This document shows, in pieces, positions 1-8,672 of a stretch of 64,000 nucleotides of DNA. The position numbers and the translations under genes are program-made. Source of the stretch: Chlorobiota bacterium (GTDB taxonomy: Bacteria > Bacteroidota > Ignavibacteria > OLB7); the NCBI GenBank assembly GCA_016700335.1, contig CP065014.1:1897001-1961000 (forward strand), in the 5' to 3' direction. Position 1 is the first letter of the stretch. Each line of letters begins with the position of its first letter. The notes below the pieces were generated by a model, which was not told the DNA's origin, searched no databases, and was given only the letters and a program-made list of their open reading frames with translations.

Positions 1-228
1 AAACTTCCAAATCCATATATATATCCTGCAAATGGCTTAGGACCTCTTACTCTGTATGTTCCTGGATTTATTGCTATTGTTTTCCCAATGTATGTTACCC
101 CATTTATTTTAGTTGGGAACTTTTTAACATCAAATCCAAATTTGCTTGGGAAAGACTCCCATTTATCTGTACCGCCTTGAGCTATTTCAATGTCATTATA
201 ACCAGCAGAATCACATACAAAATTTACA
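1..228. repeat. near-identical tract shared with 4349-4576
   Basis: Window bases 1-83 match 4349-4431 exactly, and 129-228 match 4477-4576 exactly, with a short diverged stretch between. Both copies encode the same part of the IgGFc-binding-like domain in the two tandem paralogues. Other parts of the two genes are much more diverged, so the pattern fits recent gene conversion or unequal recombination. Confidence 0.85.
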
Positions 229-1385
229 TAATTTTTTGGGAAATCAGCTGATGGAGTAGTAAATATTAATTGATTTTGATATTGCTCAACAGGAGTAAGA
301 ACTAACATAAAAGGATCACTTTCTACTCCATCCCAGTTTTGAGAATTATTATATTGAGCTATATAAATAGGTTTATCCCCAGTAAATTCTATTAACTCCC
401 TTTTATTATGCAAATAATTAAACCAGCCTTCTCCTTCTTTACCACCTTTTTTAGGTAATTTACCCCAAACAGTACCATTTATTGATACTGTTGTGTTATC
501 TTCACCAGCAAAAATTCTATACATATCGGTCTTGATTCTTGTAGCAAATGGAATTGAATGATATAATTTACCCCACGCTGAAACTGGCAACATCATTTCT
601 TCAATGTGATCACAAGCTGCAAACCGTGCATCAGGTAAATATGTACAATTTTGACCACTCATAACCGCAACAGGCTTACTACTCTGAATTAAAGTACCTG
701 TTAAATCTGCCAAAGTAACATCAGATAAAGCCCCAAATACGTCACCTTTATTCATTGAAATATTAAAAGGACCTTTAGAACCACTATAATTTGGTAATTT
801 TTGATCTGAAGGTAATGTAATCAAAACATCTGTTTCATCATAAGGAGAAACAATAACAAATTCAGAAGGTAATCTTTGAGTTGTTCCAATTTCAGCAGCA
901 GATGCAACAAGATATTCTTTACCTAATCCATTTGTTGGAAGAATTAACATACCATCACTTGTAAAAGAAGTTCTGTTCATTCCATAAACTACTATTGGTG
1001 CAACTGATTCAACATGAATTGCTTTATTTGGATAAACTTCAGCGTTCGGAATAGGAGAATTATCATCCCTTACTGTTCCATATTGAGCATCTACATTTGA
1101 AAGGTCATAAGTTATAATATCATATGGAACTGTAAATAAAGATTTTAATATCTTAGAAGTCCCAATAGAAATAGTAACTTTGGTTCTAGTACCTGCTGTA
1201 ATGTACAATCTACAATATTTAATGGTTGCTCCAAATTCCCAATTATGTGGAAATGAAAACCAATAATCTTTGCCAGAATTACTTGGTCCGAAAGGGATTG
1301 ATGGTAAGTTCTTACCCCCTTGAGAGAATATAGTTCCATTAAGCAACAAGATAGTTAAAGATACAAAAAGTAATAATTTTTTCAT
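1..1385 (-). CDS. secreted IgGFc-binding-like protein, partial (runs off left edge)
   Basis: The minus-strand reading frame opens with ATG at 1385 (MKKLLLF...) and stays open to base 1, so only about 461 N-terminal residues are visible. The first ~22 residues form a signal peptide (hydrophobic LLLFVSLTILLL, then a small-residue cleavage region before QGG). The rest resembles the IgGFc-binding N-terminal domain, with blocks such as PIVVYGMNRTSFTSDGML, CDHIEEMMLPVSAWGK and NNSQNWDGVESDPFML. It is a paralogue of the next gene (1645-5739), which lies just upstream on the same strand, and parts of the two are identical at nucleotide level. By analogy the missing C-terminus should hold anchor/Ig-like repeats and a T9SS sorting domain, but this is not visible. 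The function is probably cell surface or adhesive; the ligand is unknown. Confidence 0.85.
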   Translation of the reverse strand, partial: MKKLLLFVSLTILLLNGTIFSQGGKNLPSIPFGPSNSGKDYWFSFPHNWEFGATIKYCRLYITAGTRTKVTISIGTSKILKSLFTVPYDIITYDLSNVDAQYGTVRDDNSPIPNAEVYPNKAIHVESVAPIVVYGMNRTSFTSDGMLILPTNGLGKEYLVASAAEIGTTQRLPSEFVIVSPYDETDVLITLPSDQKLPNYSGSKGPFNISMNKGDVFGALSDVTLADLTGTLIQSSKPVAVMSGQNCTYLPDARFAACDHIEEMMLPVSAWGKLYHSIPFATRIKTDMYRIFAGEDNTTVSINGTVWGKLPKKGGKEGEGWFNYLHNKRELIEFTGDKPIYIAQYNNSQNWDGVESDPFMLVLTPVEQYQNQLIFTTPSADFPKNYVNFVCDSAGYNDIEIAQGGTDKWESFPSKFGFDVKKFPTKINGVTYIGKTIAINPGTYRVRGPKPFAGYIYGFGS

Positions 1386-1577
1386 AATGAAAATTAATTA
1401 TATTTATAAATAAAGAGATTAAAATTTAAGATTATTTCTAAATTGATTTTTAATAAAACAAACGATTTTTTTACATATTAATAGAATTCAAACATATAAA
1501 ATATAAATGAATTAAAATTAAATTTTATTGGTAAATAAATAACAATCTCAATCTCAAATTATTACATTAAAAAACCA

Positions 1578-1624
1578 AAAAAGACCTCAAAGAAAAGAAA
1601 ATCAATTCTCTTTAAGGTCTTTTT
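1578..1624 (-). terminator. Rho-independent terminator after the 1645-5739 gene
   Basis: Arms 1578-1592 and 1610-1624 pair (AAAAAGACCT with AGGTCTTTTT, one mismatch, then AAAG with CTTT). The hairpin is T-rich on both sides. It sits directly below the stop codon of the 1645-5739 gene and separates it from the downstream paralogue. Confidence 0.75.
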
Positions 1625-1644
1625 CTTATTTCTATCCCTTTAAT

Positions 1645-4600
1645 CTACTTCACTACTGTCATCATCTTTGTCTCTGTCCATACTCCCGACTTTATTGTGT
1701 AGTAATAATTTCCACTCGGTAAATTTCCTACATCTACTGTTAACTCATAATTCCCTGCCTTTTGATCCTCCGATACCAATCTCTGTATCTCTTTTCCCTC
1801 CATATTCTGTAACACTATCTCTGTTCTTCCTTCTAATCCTATACTGTACTTTATCTTTGTACTAGGATTAAATGGATTTGGGACATTTTGGCTCAGTGTA
1901 TATGTTCCATTTATTAACTCTATTGCTCGTAAACTTAACCCACATATTGGATATATATCTATCTTTGTTGTTGATGGATTTATTGTTGTACAACCTTGAT
2001 TTGTTATGATCTTTACATCTATTTCACGCTCTAACTTCTCCGTTAATTGTACATCCATATTGAACTTTAACAACTCTCCTGATGTGGTAAATCCTCCAGG
2101 ATTCTGTACATCTATTACATAGATGCCTGCTTTGCTTAAGTTATTCTTTGTATACGATACGCCTGCTCCTCCTATCTGGATACTTGACTCATCTATACTC
2201 AACTGTACTGGATCATAATTTATTGTTAACTGTATGCTCTTTAAATCCACTAAATTACTAAACCCACCTAACAACGATACTACACAGCCTAACTTCCCGC
2301 CTATCTCTCCCTTATTATCCCTTGTGCCTGTTAACACTACTCCACTACTTATTGTCTCTGCATAACTGCTTCCACTTATATCTAATAACATTGGGCTCGT
2401 TGGTGTGCCTGCATCATGAGTTACTTCTAGTTTCCCTACTTCCTTACCTGTTTTGCTTGGACTATACTTTATCCCTATCTGTCGCTTCTCGCCTGGCTTT
2501 AATGTGAAACTTGTTACTCCACTTACCAAACTGAAATCTCCTGATAAACCTATCAACTTTAACCCTAATACCTTCACATCCTTCTGACCACTATTGCTTA
2601 CCTCTGCATTTAATATCGTATCCTTTGGTGCACATATATTATCCGCATTCGCTCCTTTCCCAACTATACTCGTTGATAATGAAAATCCATTCCCTGACCA
2701 CTTTGATGTTGTATCTACTCCATCTAATGTTATTGCTTTCATTCTTGCTACTCTTTGTCCTACCGCTTTCGCTATGAATGATCCTTTCATTGTATAGGTC
2801 GTATTCCCTGGCTTTAATACTATTGGGGTTGCTAACTTTACATTTACCACACTCTCACTTGAGCTGTAATCGTTCTCTGGGGTTTGATTACTAAACTCCC
2901 ACTCTGTTATTGTTACTGAATCTAAATACTGTCCTACTGCTTGAAATTCTACATCTCTGATTGTACTTACTGTTGTCCCTACTTCCATTGTTCCATAATC
3001 ATAATCTTGGGTTATCAACCCTGGACGGGTGCCAAATCCATCTAATGTTGATTTTACTCCACTTGGTCCTTGTACCACATTGTAGTTCATCACCATCTGT
3101 CTCCCTGCTGTTGTTGTTGGATTAAACTCTACATCTAAACCTACTGAATCATTCGCTGATATATTTAAATCTGACAATGCATCTAATGTTGTTTGGGGTA
3201 ATCTGAAATCATTTATATCTCCAGTACTTGCCAACAACCCTCTTATTATCGCTGGGGCTGTTCCATAATTCTTTAACATCACTTTTCCTGTATACCATCC
3301 TGTCCCTACTCGCTTCCTTCCCCAATCATAATTTGTTGCTATCAATTGTGGTTGTATTCCCTTTCCTTGCAATATCCCCAAACTATCTACACCTGTTGCA
3401 TTACTGCTGAATACTATTGTATCTAAATAACTTGCTACACTTCCTGGACTAAATGTTATTCTTAACGTCTTTGATTCTCCTGGGGCTAAATCAAATGGAA
3501 ATGCCAACATTCCATCTACTAATTTAAACTCTAGCTTCTTTGGTCCTTTTGCTCCTGTTACCGTTAGTATCGCATCACTTAATGCTGGATCTATTGGATT
3601 TGATACTTCTATTGTATATGCTGGACTTGTTGTATTTACTATCAATGTTCCAAAGTCTTTATCTGTTACATTTATCAATGGGGCTCCTACTTTTGCTTTT
3701 ATCAATGATATGTATTTCTTATTACATTCATTCTCTATGCCTACTGAATCCTCATACTTCCCATTTGTTGTTGATGTGAATTCTATTTGAGCTACTATGC
3801 TTGAGCCTGGATCACCCGCTTTTGATAACGTAAAACCGCCTATTGGGCTTAGTATCTTAAATCCTGGCGTATTCCTTTGTAGTTGGATATTCTTTAACTT
3901 TACTTCTCGTTCTGCTAAGTTTGTTATTGTTAATTTCTTTACTACTTTTACACCTGGAAATAATGTGCCAAAGTTTACTGGGGATGGCGTTATTGTTACA
4001 TTGAATGCATTATACTGTATTGTATCTATTGTATAATTCCCTGCTTGGTCTGATATTATAACTACTGCTTGGGCATTCTGACTTAAATCTATTACTTTCA
4101 ATGAATACTTTACTTCCCTATCCGTGCCTGGTATGAAATCTGCTACTGTTATACTATAATTATATGTTGCATCTGGATCTAAATCTATTGTTGATATATT
4201 GCTTCTTATTTTACTGTCATCTGGTAAATCTGTTGTGGTTGCTTCATAGTTTCCAAAACAATCGATTGTATCTTTTATTACTGGTGCATCCTTATCTGGT
4301 CTTGACAAATCTCCTACAGCAACTGATAATGGATATCCATAACTATCAAAACTTCCAAATCCATATATATATCCTGCAAATGGCTTAGGACCTCTTACTC
4401 TGTATGTTCCTGGATTTATTGCTATTGTTTTAGCAATGTAAGTAACCCCATTTATTTTAGTTGGAAATCTTTTGAAATCAAATCCAAATTTGCTTGGGAA
4501 AGACTCCCATTTATCTGTACCGCCTTGAGCTATTTCAATGTCATTATAACCAGCAGAATCACATACAAAATTTACAAAATTTGCTGGATAATCAGCTGAT

Positions 4601-5739
4601 GGGGTAGTGAATAACAATTGAGTTTGATATTGCTCAACAGGAGTAAGAACTAACATAAAAGGATCGCTTTCTACTCCATCCCAGTTCTGAGAATTGTTAA
4701 TCTGTTGTACATAAATAGGTTTATCTCCAGTAAATTCTATTAATTCTCTTTTATCATGTAAATAACTAAACCAACCTTCACCTTCATTCCCACCTTTTTT
4801 ATTTAAAGTACCCCATTCAGTACCATTTATAAATATTTTAGTATTATCAGCACCAGCAAAAACTCTATAAAGATCTGTTTTTCTTCTTGTTGCGAAAGGA
4901 ATTGAATGATATATTTTACCCCAAGCGGTAACTGGTAACATCATTTCTTCAATATGATCACAAGCTGAGTATCTTGGGTCAGGTAACCAAGGGCATAAAC
5001 ATCCAGAACAAACTGATATTGGTTTATTAGCAATTATTTTAGTTCCAGAAAAATCTGCATATTGATCAATAGATTGACAAGAAAATCCATCTCCTTTATT
5101 CATTGTAATATTAAAAGGACCATTTTTTCCATTATGATTAGGAGATCTTTGTCCAGAAGGTAATTCAATAGTAATTTCTGTATCATCAAATGGAGATGAT
5201 ATAACGAATTGAGATGGGAATTTTCCAGCAAAAGCAGATCCCTGTAAATTATCTGGTCCGGCTGCAATAATATATTCTTTTCCGATAGCATTTGTTGGTA
5301 ATAACAACATACCATCACTTGTAAACGAAGTTCTGTTCATTCCATAAACTACAATTGGTGCATCAGCTTTTACATAAACAGCTTTACCTGGATAAACTTG
5401 ATCGTCACTTACTGGATCAGTAGTTGAAAATGGAAACATCTGTGCATCTATTGTAGATAAATCATAAGTAACAATATCAAATGGTACAGTATAAATTGTT
5501 TTCTTATTTTTAGAGCCAATTGCAATTGTTACTTTGGTTCTAACTCCAGCAGTAATATATAACCTACAATACTTAATTGAAGCACCATATTCATAATTTG
5601 CAGGAAAATTAAAATAATATTCTTTTCCAGAATTTGAAGGTCCGAATGGAATATTTGGTAATGGCTTACCATTTTGAGCAAATGAAAAACTTAATACAAT
5701 TAGAAAATTAATTGTAAATAGTAGTAGATTTCTGTACAT
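1645..5739 (-). CDS. T9SS-secreted IgGFc-binding-like protein with choice-of-anchor D and cohesin-like domains
   Basis: 1364 residues. A signal peptide (~1-22, ending SFAQ) is followed by an IgGFc-binding-like domain (~25-475) with blocks PIVVYGMNRTSFTSDGML, CDHIEEMMLPVTAWGK and NNSQNWDGVESDPFML. About 480 onward holds Ig-like and choice-of-anchor D (HYDIN/ASPM-type) repeats, each around a DFG/DWG/DYGT motif. A cohesin-like segment near 1160-1270 contains LTINYDPVQLSI. The last ~85 residues are a type A T9SS sorting domain beginning LSQNVPNPFNPSTKI. Expected fate: Sec export, then T9SS passage to the surface. Codon use changes sharply near position 4300: the N-terminal third uses ATT, GAA, TCA and CAA like its neighbours, while the rest favours ATA, GAG, AGT and CAG. 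This suggests a chimeric gene. The ligand cannot be stated. Confidence 0.9.
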   Translation of the reverse strand: MYRNLLLFTINFLIVLSFSFAQNGKPLPNIPFGPSNSGKEYYFNFPANYEYGASIKYCRLYITAGVRTKVTIAIGSKNKKTIYTVPFDIVTYDLSTIDAQMFPFSTTDPVSDDQVYPGKAVYVKADAPIVVYGMNRTSFTSDGMLLLPTNAIGKEYIIAAGPDNLQGSAFAGKFPSQFVISSPFDDTEITIELPSGQRSPNHNGKNGPFNITMNKGDGFSCQSIDQYADFSGTKIIANKPISVCSGCLCPWLPDPRYSACDHIEEMMLPVTAWGKIYHSIPFATRRKTDLYRVFAGADNTKIFINGTEWGTLNKKGGNEGEGWFSYLHDKRELIEFTGDKPIYVQQINNSQNWDGVESDPFMLVLTPVEQYQTQLLFTTPSADYPANFVNFVCDSAGYNDIEIAQGGTDKWESFPSKFGFDFKRFPTKINGVTYIAKTIAINPGTYRVRGPKPFAGYIYGFGSFDSYGYPLSVAVGDLSRPDKDAPVIKDTIDCFGNYEATTTDLPDDSKIRSNISTIDLDPDATYNYSITVADFIPGTDREVKYSLKVIDLSQNAQAVVIISDQAGNYTIDTIQYNAFNVTITPSPVNFGTLFPGVKVVKKLTITNLAEREVKLKNIQLQRNTPGFKILSPIGGFTLSKAGDPGSSIVAQIEFTSTTNGKYEDSVGIENECNKKYISLIKAKVGAPLINVTDKDFGTLIVNTTSPAYTIEVSNPIDPALSDAILTVTGAKGPKKLEFKLVDGMLAFPFDLAPGESKTLRITFSPGSVASYLDTIVFSSNATGVDSLGILQGKGIQPQLIATNYDWGRKRVGTGWYTGKVMLKNYGTAPAIIRGLLASTGDINDFRLPQTTLDALSDLNISANDSVGLDVEFNPTTTAGRQMVMNYNVVQGPSGVKSTLDGFGTRPGLITQDYDYGTMEVGTTVSTIRDVEFQAVGQYLDSVTITEWEFSNQTPENDYSSSESVVNVKLATPIVLKPGNTTYTMKGSFIAKAVGQRVARMKAITLDGVDTTSKWSGNGFSLSTSIVGKGANADNICAPKDTILNAEVSNSGQKDVKVLGLKLIGLSGDFSLVSGVTSFTLKPGEKRQIGIKYSPSKTGKEVGKLEVTHDAGTPTSPMLLDISGSSYAETISSGVVLTGTRDNKGEIGGKLGCVVSLLGGFSNLVDLKSIQLTINYDPVQLSIDESSIQIGGAGVSYTKNNLSKAGIYVIDVQNPGGFTTSGELLKFNMDVQLTEKLEREIDVKIITNQGCTTINPSTTKIDIYPICGLSLRAIELINGTYTLSQNVPNPFNPSTKIKYSIGLEGRTEIVLQNMEGKEIQRLVSEDQKAGNYELTVDVGNLPSGNYYYTIKSGVWTETKMMTVVK
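4349..4576. repeat. near-identical tract shared with 1-228
   Basis: Second copy of the duplicated tract, inside the 1645-5739 gene. It ends close to the codon-usage boundary of that gene, so it may mark a recombination junction. Confidence 0.85.
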
Positions 5740-5911
5740 TAATATTAGATTTTGTTTAAATGATATGCTTAACTTTTTATTATTTAAGGTTACTAATAAA
5801 ATCTAACTAGATTTAAATTAGAAACAATTATATTTTATTAAAAAATATTCATAATAGAATTTTTAAAGACACTCAAAACTATACAAAAGATTCAAATAAT
5901 TAAATTAAAAT

Positions 5912-6526
5912 ATGATATACATAACTATTCTGTTTAGTCTTAACTTGTTAAATTCTATAGAGTTTAAAACTGATGTAACTCAATTTGTAAATAAAACCAA
6001 ACAATTTTATTCTAGTGTTAATACAGCGGAAATTTCTTTTGAACAAACAAGTGCTAATTCTGATAAAATCAGAGGTAAAATGTATTATTCTAAAGGTAAT
6101 AAATACAACATCTGGTATGGGGATAAAACAATAATCTGCAATGGTGTAAAAGTATGGAATATTAATTCTAAATTAAGTCAAGTAATTATAACAAAGGCAA
6201 TTACAAAAAGAAAATCTATCTTACCAAGTGATATTTTTACATCATTTCCTGGAGATTACAATTCAGAATATGTTTCCGAAAATAAAGGGTCTATGATAAT
6301 TAAATGTACACCACAAAATATAAGTAAAACAATTTCTGATATTAGTTCAGCAGTCTTGCATATCAATAAAAAAGATAATACTTTTCAAAGACTAATTTTA
6401 AATAATGATTCTTTTGGTGAGATTAATATTAAAATCCTAAGTTCAAAGTATAATACTATTATAAATCCAAATAAATTTTCATATAACCCATCACCTAACG
6501 TTAAAATTATTGATTTAACTAAATAG
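5912..6526 (+). CDS. lolA: LolA-like outer-membrane lipoprotein carrier protein
   Basis: 204 residues. A short hydrophobic N-terminus (MIYITILFSLNLLNSI) serves as signal peptide, followed by a LolA-type half-barrel pattern: an opening helix with FVNKTKQFYSSVNT, then IRGKMYYSKGNKYNIWYG, a KVWNIN strand and a final FSYNPSPNVKIIDL strand. LolA carries lipoproteins from the inner-membrane LolCDE complex across the periplasm, so it fits the several lipoproteins seen in this window. It is divergently transcribed from the surface-protein gene at 5739 and lies 19 bases before the YihY/BrkB gene, so the two are probably co-transcribed. Identification rests on the whole pattern rather than a single catalytic motif. 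Related LolA-fold proteins with other substrates cannot be excluded. Confidence 0.75.
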   Translation: MIYITILFSLNLLNSIEFKTDVTQFVNKTKQFYSSVNTAEISFEQTSANSDKIRGKMYYSKGNKYNIWYGDKTIICNGVKVWNINSKLSQVIITKAITKRKSILPSDIFTSFPGDYNSEYVSENKGSMIIKCTPQNISKTISDISSAVLHINKKDNTFQRLILNNDSFGEINIKILSSKYNTIINPNKFSYNPSPNVKIIDLTK

Positions 6527-6545
6527 TTTTAATTCCATTTTATTT

Positions 6546-7457
6546 ATGTTTCTATTTTATTCTAAAGTGAAAAATTATTTGAAAAAAGTATTTGATTTAT
6601 TTAAAAATATTTATTCCCATATATTAGATTTCTCAAATTCTACAACTGAACATCACATATATATGATGGCAAGTGGGATTGCTTTTACAATCATTACATC
6701 TATAGTACCAACAATTTTAATAATACTTTTTGTGTTAGGGTACATATTGGATTCTCAAACGATTATAAACCAATTAAATATTTATGCAAAAGATTTTTTT
6801 GTTGTAGGATATAGACAAGATATTATTGATCATATTAAAGAACAGATTAATGTAATAGTTGATAATAGAGGAATTGCAGGATTTTTAGGAATTGCTGGTT
6901 TACTATGGACATCATCAGCATTAGCAACATCTATTAGAACAGGTGTAAACACAGTATTTAATTTACAAAACGAAAAACATTTCCTTATTTACAAACTTTA
7001 TGATATTTGTGTGATTATGATAATGGGAATTCTAATTTATGCTTCAGTTTTGATAGGTCCAATTTTTAAACTTATTTTTTCAATGAATAATCAACTAAAT
7101 CAATGGGCTTCCTTAAATTTAGTTAGTTCGTTTGTAAGTGAAGTAATAATAATTTTTAGTTCTTTATTTGTTTTTCTTTCAATTTTTAGATTTATGCCCT
7201 ATAAAAGATTAAATAATAAAACCCTTTGGATGTCAACAATATTCAGCTCAATTTTATGGGAGGTTTCTAGAATTGCATTTGAATTTTATGTTACTTCATT
7301 CAAATCATTTTCTAGAGTTTATGGAGTGTATGCTATTTTTGCAGCCTCTGCAATATGGATATATTTTTCAGCATTAGTTATGTTATTTGGAGCAGAATTA
7401 TCTTTAATAATCAATAAAAATTCATTCTTAAAAAATAATTCTAAATCATATAATTAA
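6546..7457 (+). CDS. YihY/virulence factor BrkB family inner-membrane protein
   Basis: 303 residues with about six membrane segments, the typical size of the YihY/BrkB family (once called RNase BN by mistake). Family blocks are visible: MASGIAFTIITSIVPTILI near the start, the glycine-rich FLGIAGLLWTSSALATSI, FRFMPYKR, and the C-terminal YGVYAIFAASAIWIYFSALVMLFGAEL. The biochemical function of the family is not established; a transport or envelope role is usually supposed. It lies directly after lolA with a 19-base gap, suggesting one transcript. No Shine-Dalgarno sequence is present, as elsewhere in this window. Confidence 0.9.
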   Translation: MFLFYSKVKNYLKKVFDLFKNIYSHILDFSNSTTEHHIYMMASGIAFTIITSIVPTILIILFVLGYILDSQTIINQLNIYAKDFFVVGYRQDIIDHIKEQINVIVDNRGIAGFLGIAGLLWTSSALATSIRTGVNTVFNLQNEKHFLIYKLYDICVIMIMGILIYASVLIGPIFKLIFSMNNQLNQWASLNLVSSFVSEVIIIFSSLFVFLSIFRFMPYKRLNNKTLWMSTIFSSILWEVSRIAFEFYVTSFKSFSRVYGVYAIFAASAIWIYFSALVMLFGAELSLIINKNSFLKNNSKSYN

Positions 7458-7596
7458 TACTTATTTTAATGAATTAGAATTTGTTTTTTATAACTGTAGA
7501 ATTTTTTCAATCAATATTTCAAAACACTTACTTTGTTGTTATAATCAGTTACAAAAATTTGTTTTATCAAATTAAACAGAAAACTTAAATTTAGAG

Positions 7597-8187
7597 ATGA
7601 AAGATTTTAGCAAAATTAAAAAACATGTTTTAGACAAACTCAAAAAAGAGTTACCAATGGATTTGTATTATCATGGAATGCACCATACATTATCTGTTGT
7701 AGATTCTATTAACATAATTTGTGAACATGAAAAAATTACTTCAAATGAATTATTCCTTCTAAATGTTGGAGGACTTTATCACGATATTGGGTTTGTACAT
7801 GTTTACAAAAATCATGAAGAAGAGGGTTGCAAAATAGCTAAGGAAGAGCTCCCAAAGTTTGGTTTATCTGATGATGAGGTTAATATTGTTTGTGGTTTGA
7901 TAATGGCTACTAAAATTCCACAAAGTCCAAAAACTCATTTAGAACAAATTATTGCTGATGCAGATTTAGAATATTTAGGTACTGCAGATTATTGGGATGT
8001 TGGAAGAACTCTTTTTGATGAATTAAAAATTTACATGGATGTTTCAAATGAATCTCAGTGGAACATTATTCAAATGAATTTTTTAAAAAAACATCAATAT
8101 TTTACTGATTTTTGTAAGATGTATAGAGAGCCAAAGAAAAAAGAATATTTAGAACAAATAATTAAGATTGTTGAAAATCCTGATTAA
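7597..8187 (+). CDS. HD-domain metal-dependent phosphohydrolase
   Basis: 196 residues. An HD-type metal-binding pattern is present in order: MHHTLSVV (His in the first helix), GLYHDIGF (the HD doublet), NHEEEG (following His), and IIADADLEYLG (final Asp). These mark the HD superfamily of phosphohydrolases and phosphodiesterases. There is no partner domain, so the substrate (nucleotide, cyclic dinucleotide or other phosphate ester) cannot be told. The gene stands alone on the plus strand. Its 3' end overlaps by four bases the convergent cyclic-nucleotide-binding gene, with no room for a separate terminator. Confidence 0.85.
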   Translation: MKDFSKIKKHVLDKLKKELPMDLYYHGMHHTLSVVDSINIICEHEKITSNELFLLNVGGLYHDIGFVHVYKNHEEEGCKIAKEELPKFGLSDDEVNIVCGLIMATKIPQSPKTHLEQIIADADLEYLGTADYWDVGRTLFDELKIYMDVSNESQWNIIQMNFLKKHQYFTDFCKMYREPKKKEYLEQIIKIVENPD

Positions 8188-8672
8188 TTCGATTTAACTT
8201 TTTCATTAGCATTTCTTAATCTTTTGCTAAGCATTTTTATAATACCCTTTGCAACTTCCACCCTTGTATCCATTAATTCAAATAAATCTTCTTGATCTAA
8301 TTTCAATAAGAGTGTATCTGTTATTGTTGTTGCGCTAGCACTTCTAGCTTCAGTATCTAACAAAGACATTTCACCAAAAAGATCTTTTTCTTTAAGAATA
8401 GCAACAACAACTCCACCCTTATGTATTTTAACTTCTCCTTTGAAAATTACATACATACATTGACCAATTTCACCTTCATTAAAGATTAAGCTATTAGCTT
8501 CCAATTCTAGTTCTTCTAAAATTTCACTCACCTCCACTAAAACATTTGTTGGAGTTTCAGAAAAAATGTCTAATGATTTTAAAGTTAGAATTTTTTCAAT
8601 TTGTAATAATCTCTCACTTGAATCGCTTTCTTTTTTATGCATTTGAACTAAATTTTTATAATTATTAGGCAA
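8184..8672 (-). CDS. cyclic nucleotide-binding domain protein (Crp/Fnr sensor-like)
   Basis: 162 residues, nearly all a single cNMP-binding domain. A lead-in helix (~30-55) precedes the beta-roll with GEIGQCMYVIFKGEVKI, then the phosphate-binding cassette LFGEMSLLDTEARSASA, which keeps the Gly-Glu pair and an arginine. No DNA-binding helix-turn-helix follows, so this is not a transcription factor of the Crp type. Its start overlaps the end of the upstream transporter/HEAT gene by eight bases, which implies translational coupling. In relatives of that transporter family, a cNMP domain may be fused to the C-terminus. The natural reading is a regulatory subunit for the transporter. The ligand is not determinable here. 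Confidence 0.85.
   Translation of the reverse strand: MPNNYKNLVQMHKKESDSSERLLQIEKILTLKSLDIFSETPTNVLVEVSEILEELELEANSLIFNEGEIGQCMYVIFKGEVKIHKGGVVVAILKEKDLFGEMSLLDTEARSASATTITDTLLLKLDQEDLFELMDTRVEVAKGIIKMLSKRLRNANEKVKSN

Noticed and set aside
1668..4388. Many plus-strand open frames (60-80 residues) opposite the large secreted-protein gene
   Set aside because: They are leucine/serine-rich shadows produced by the purine-rich codon bias of the minus-strand gene; none has a start context or similarity.
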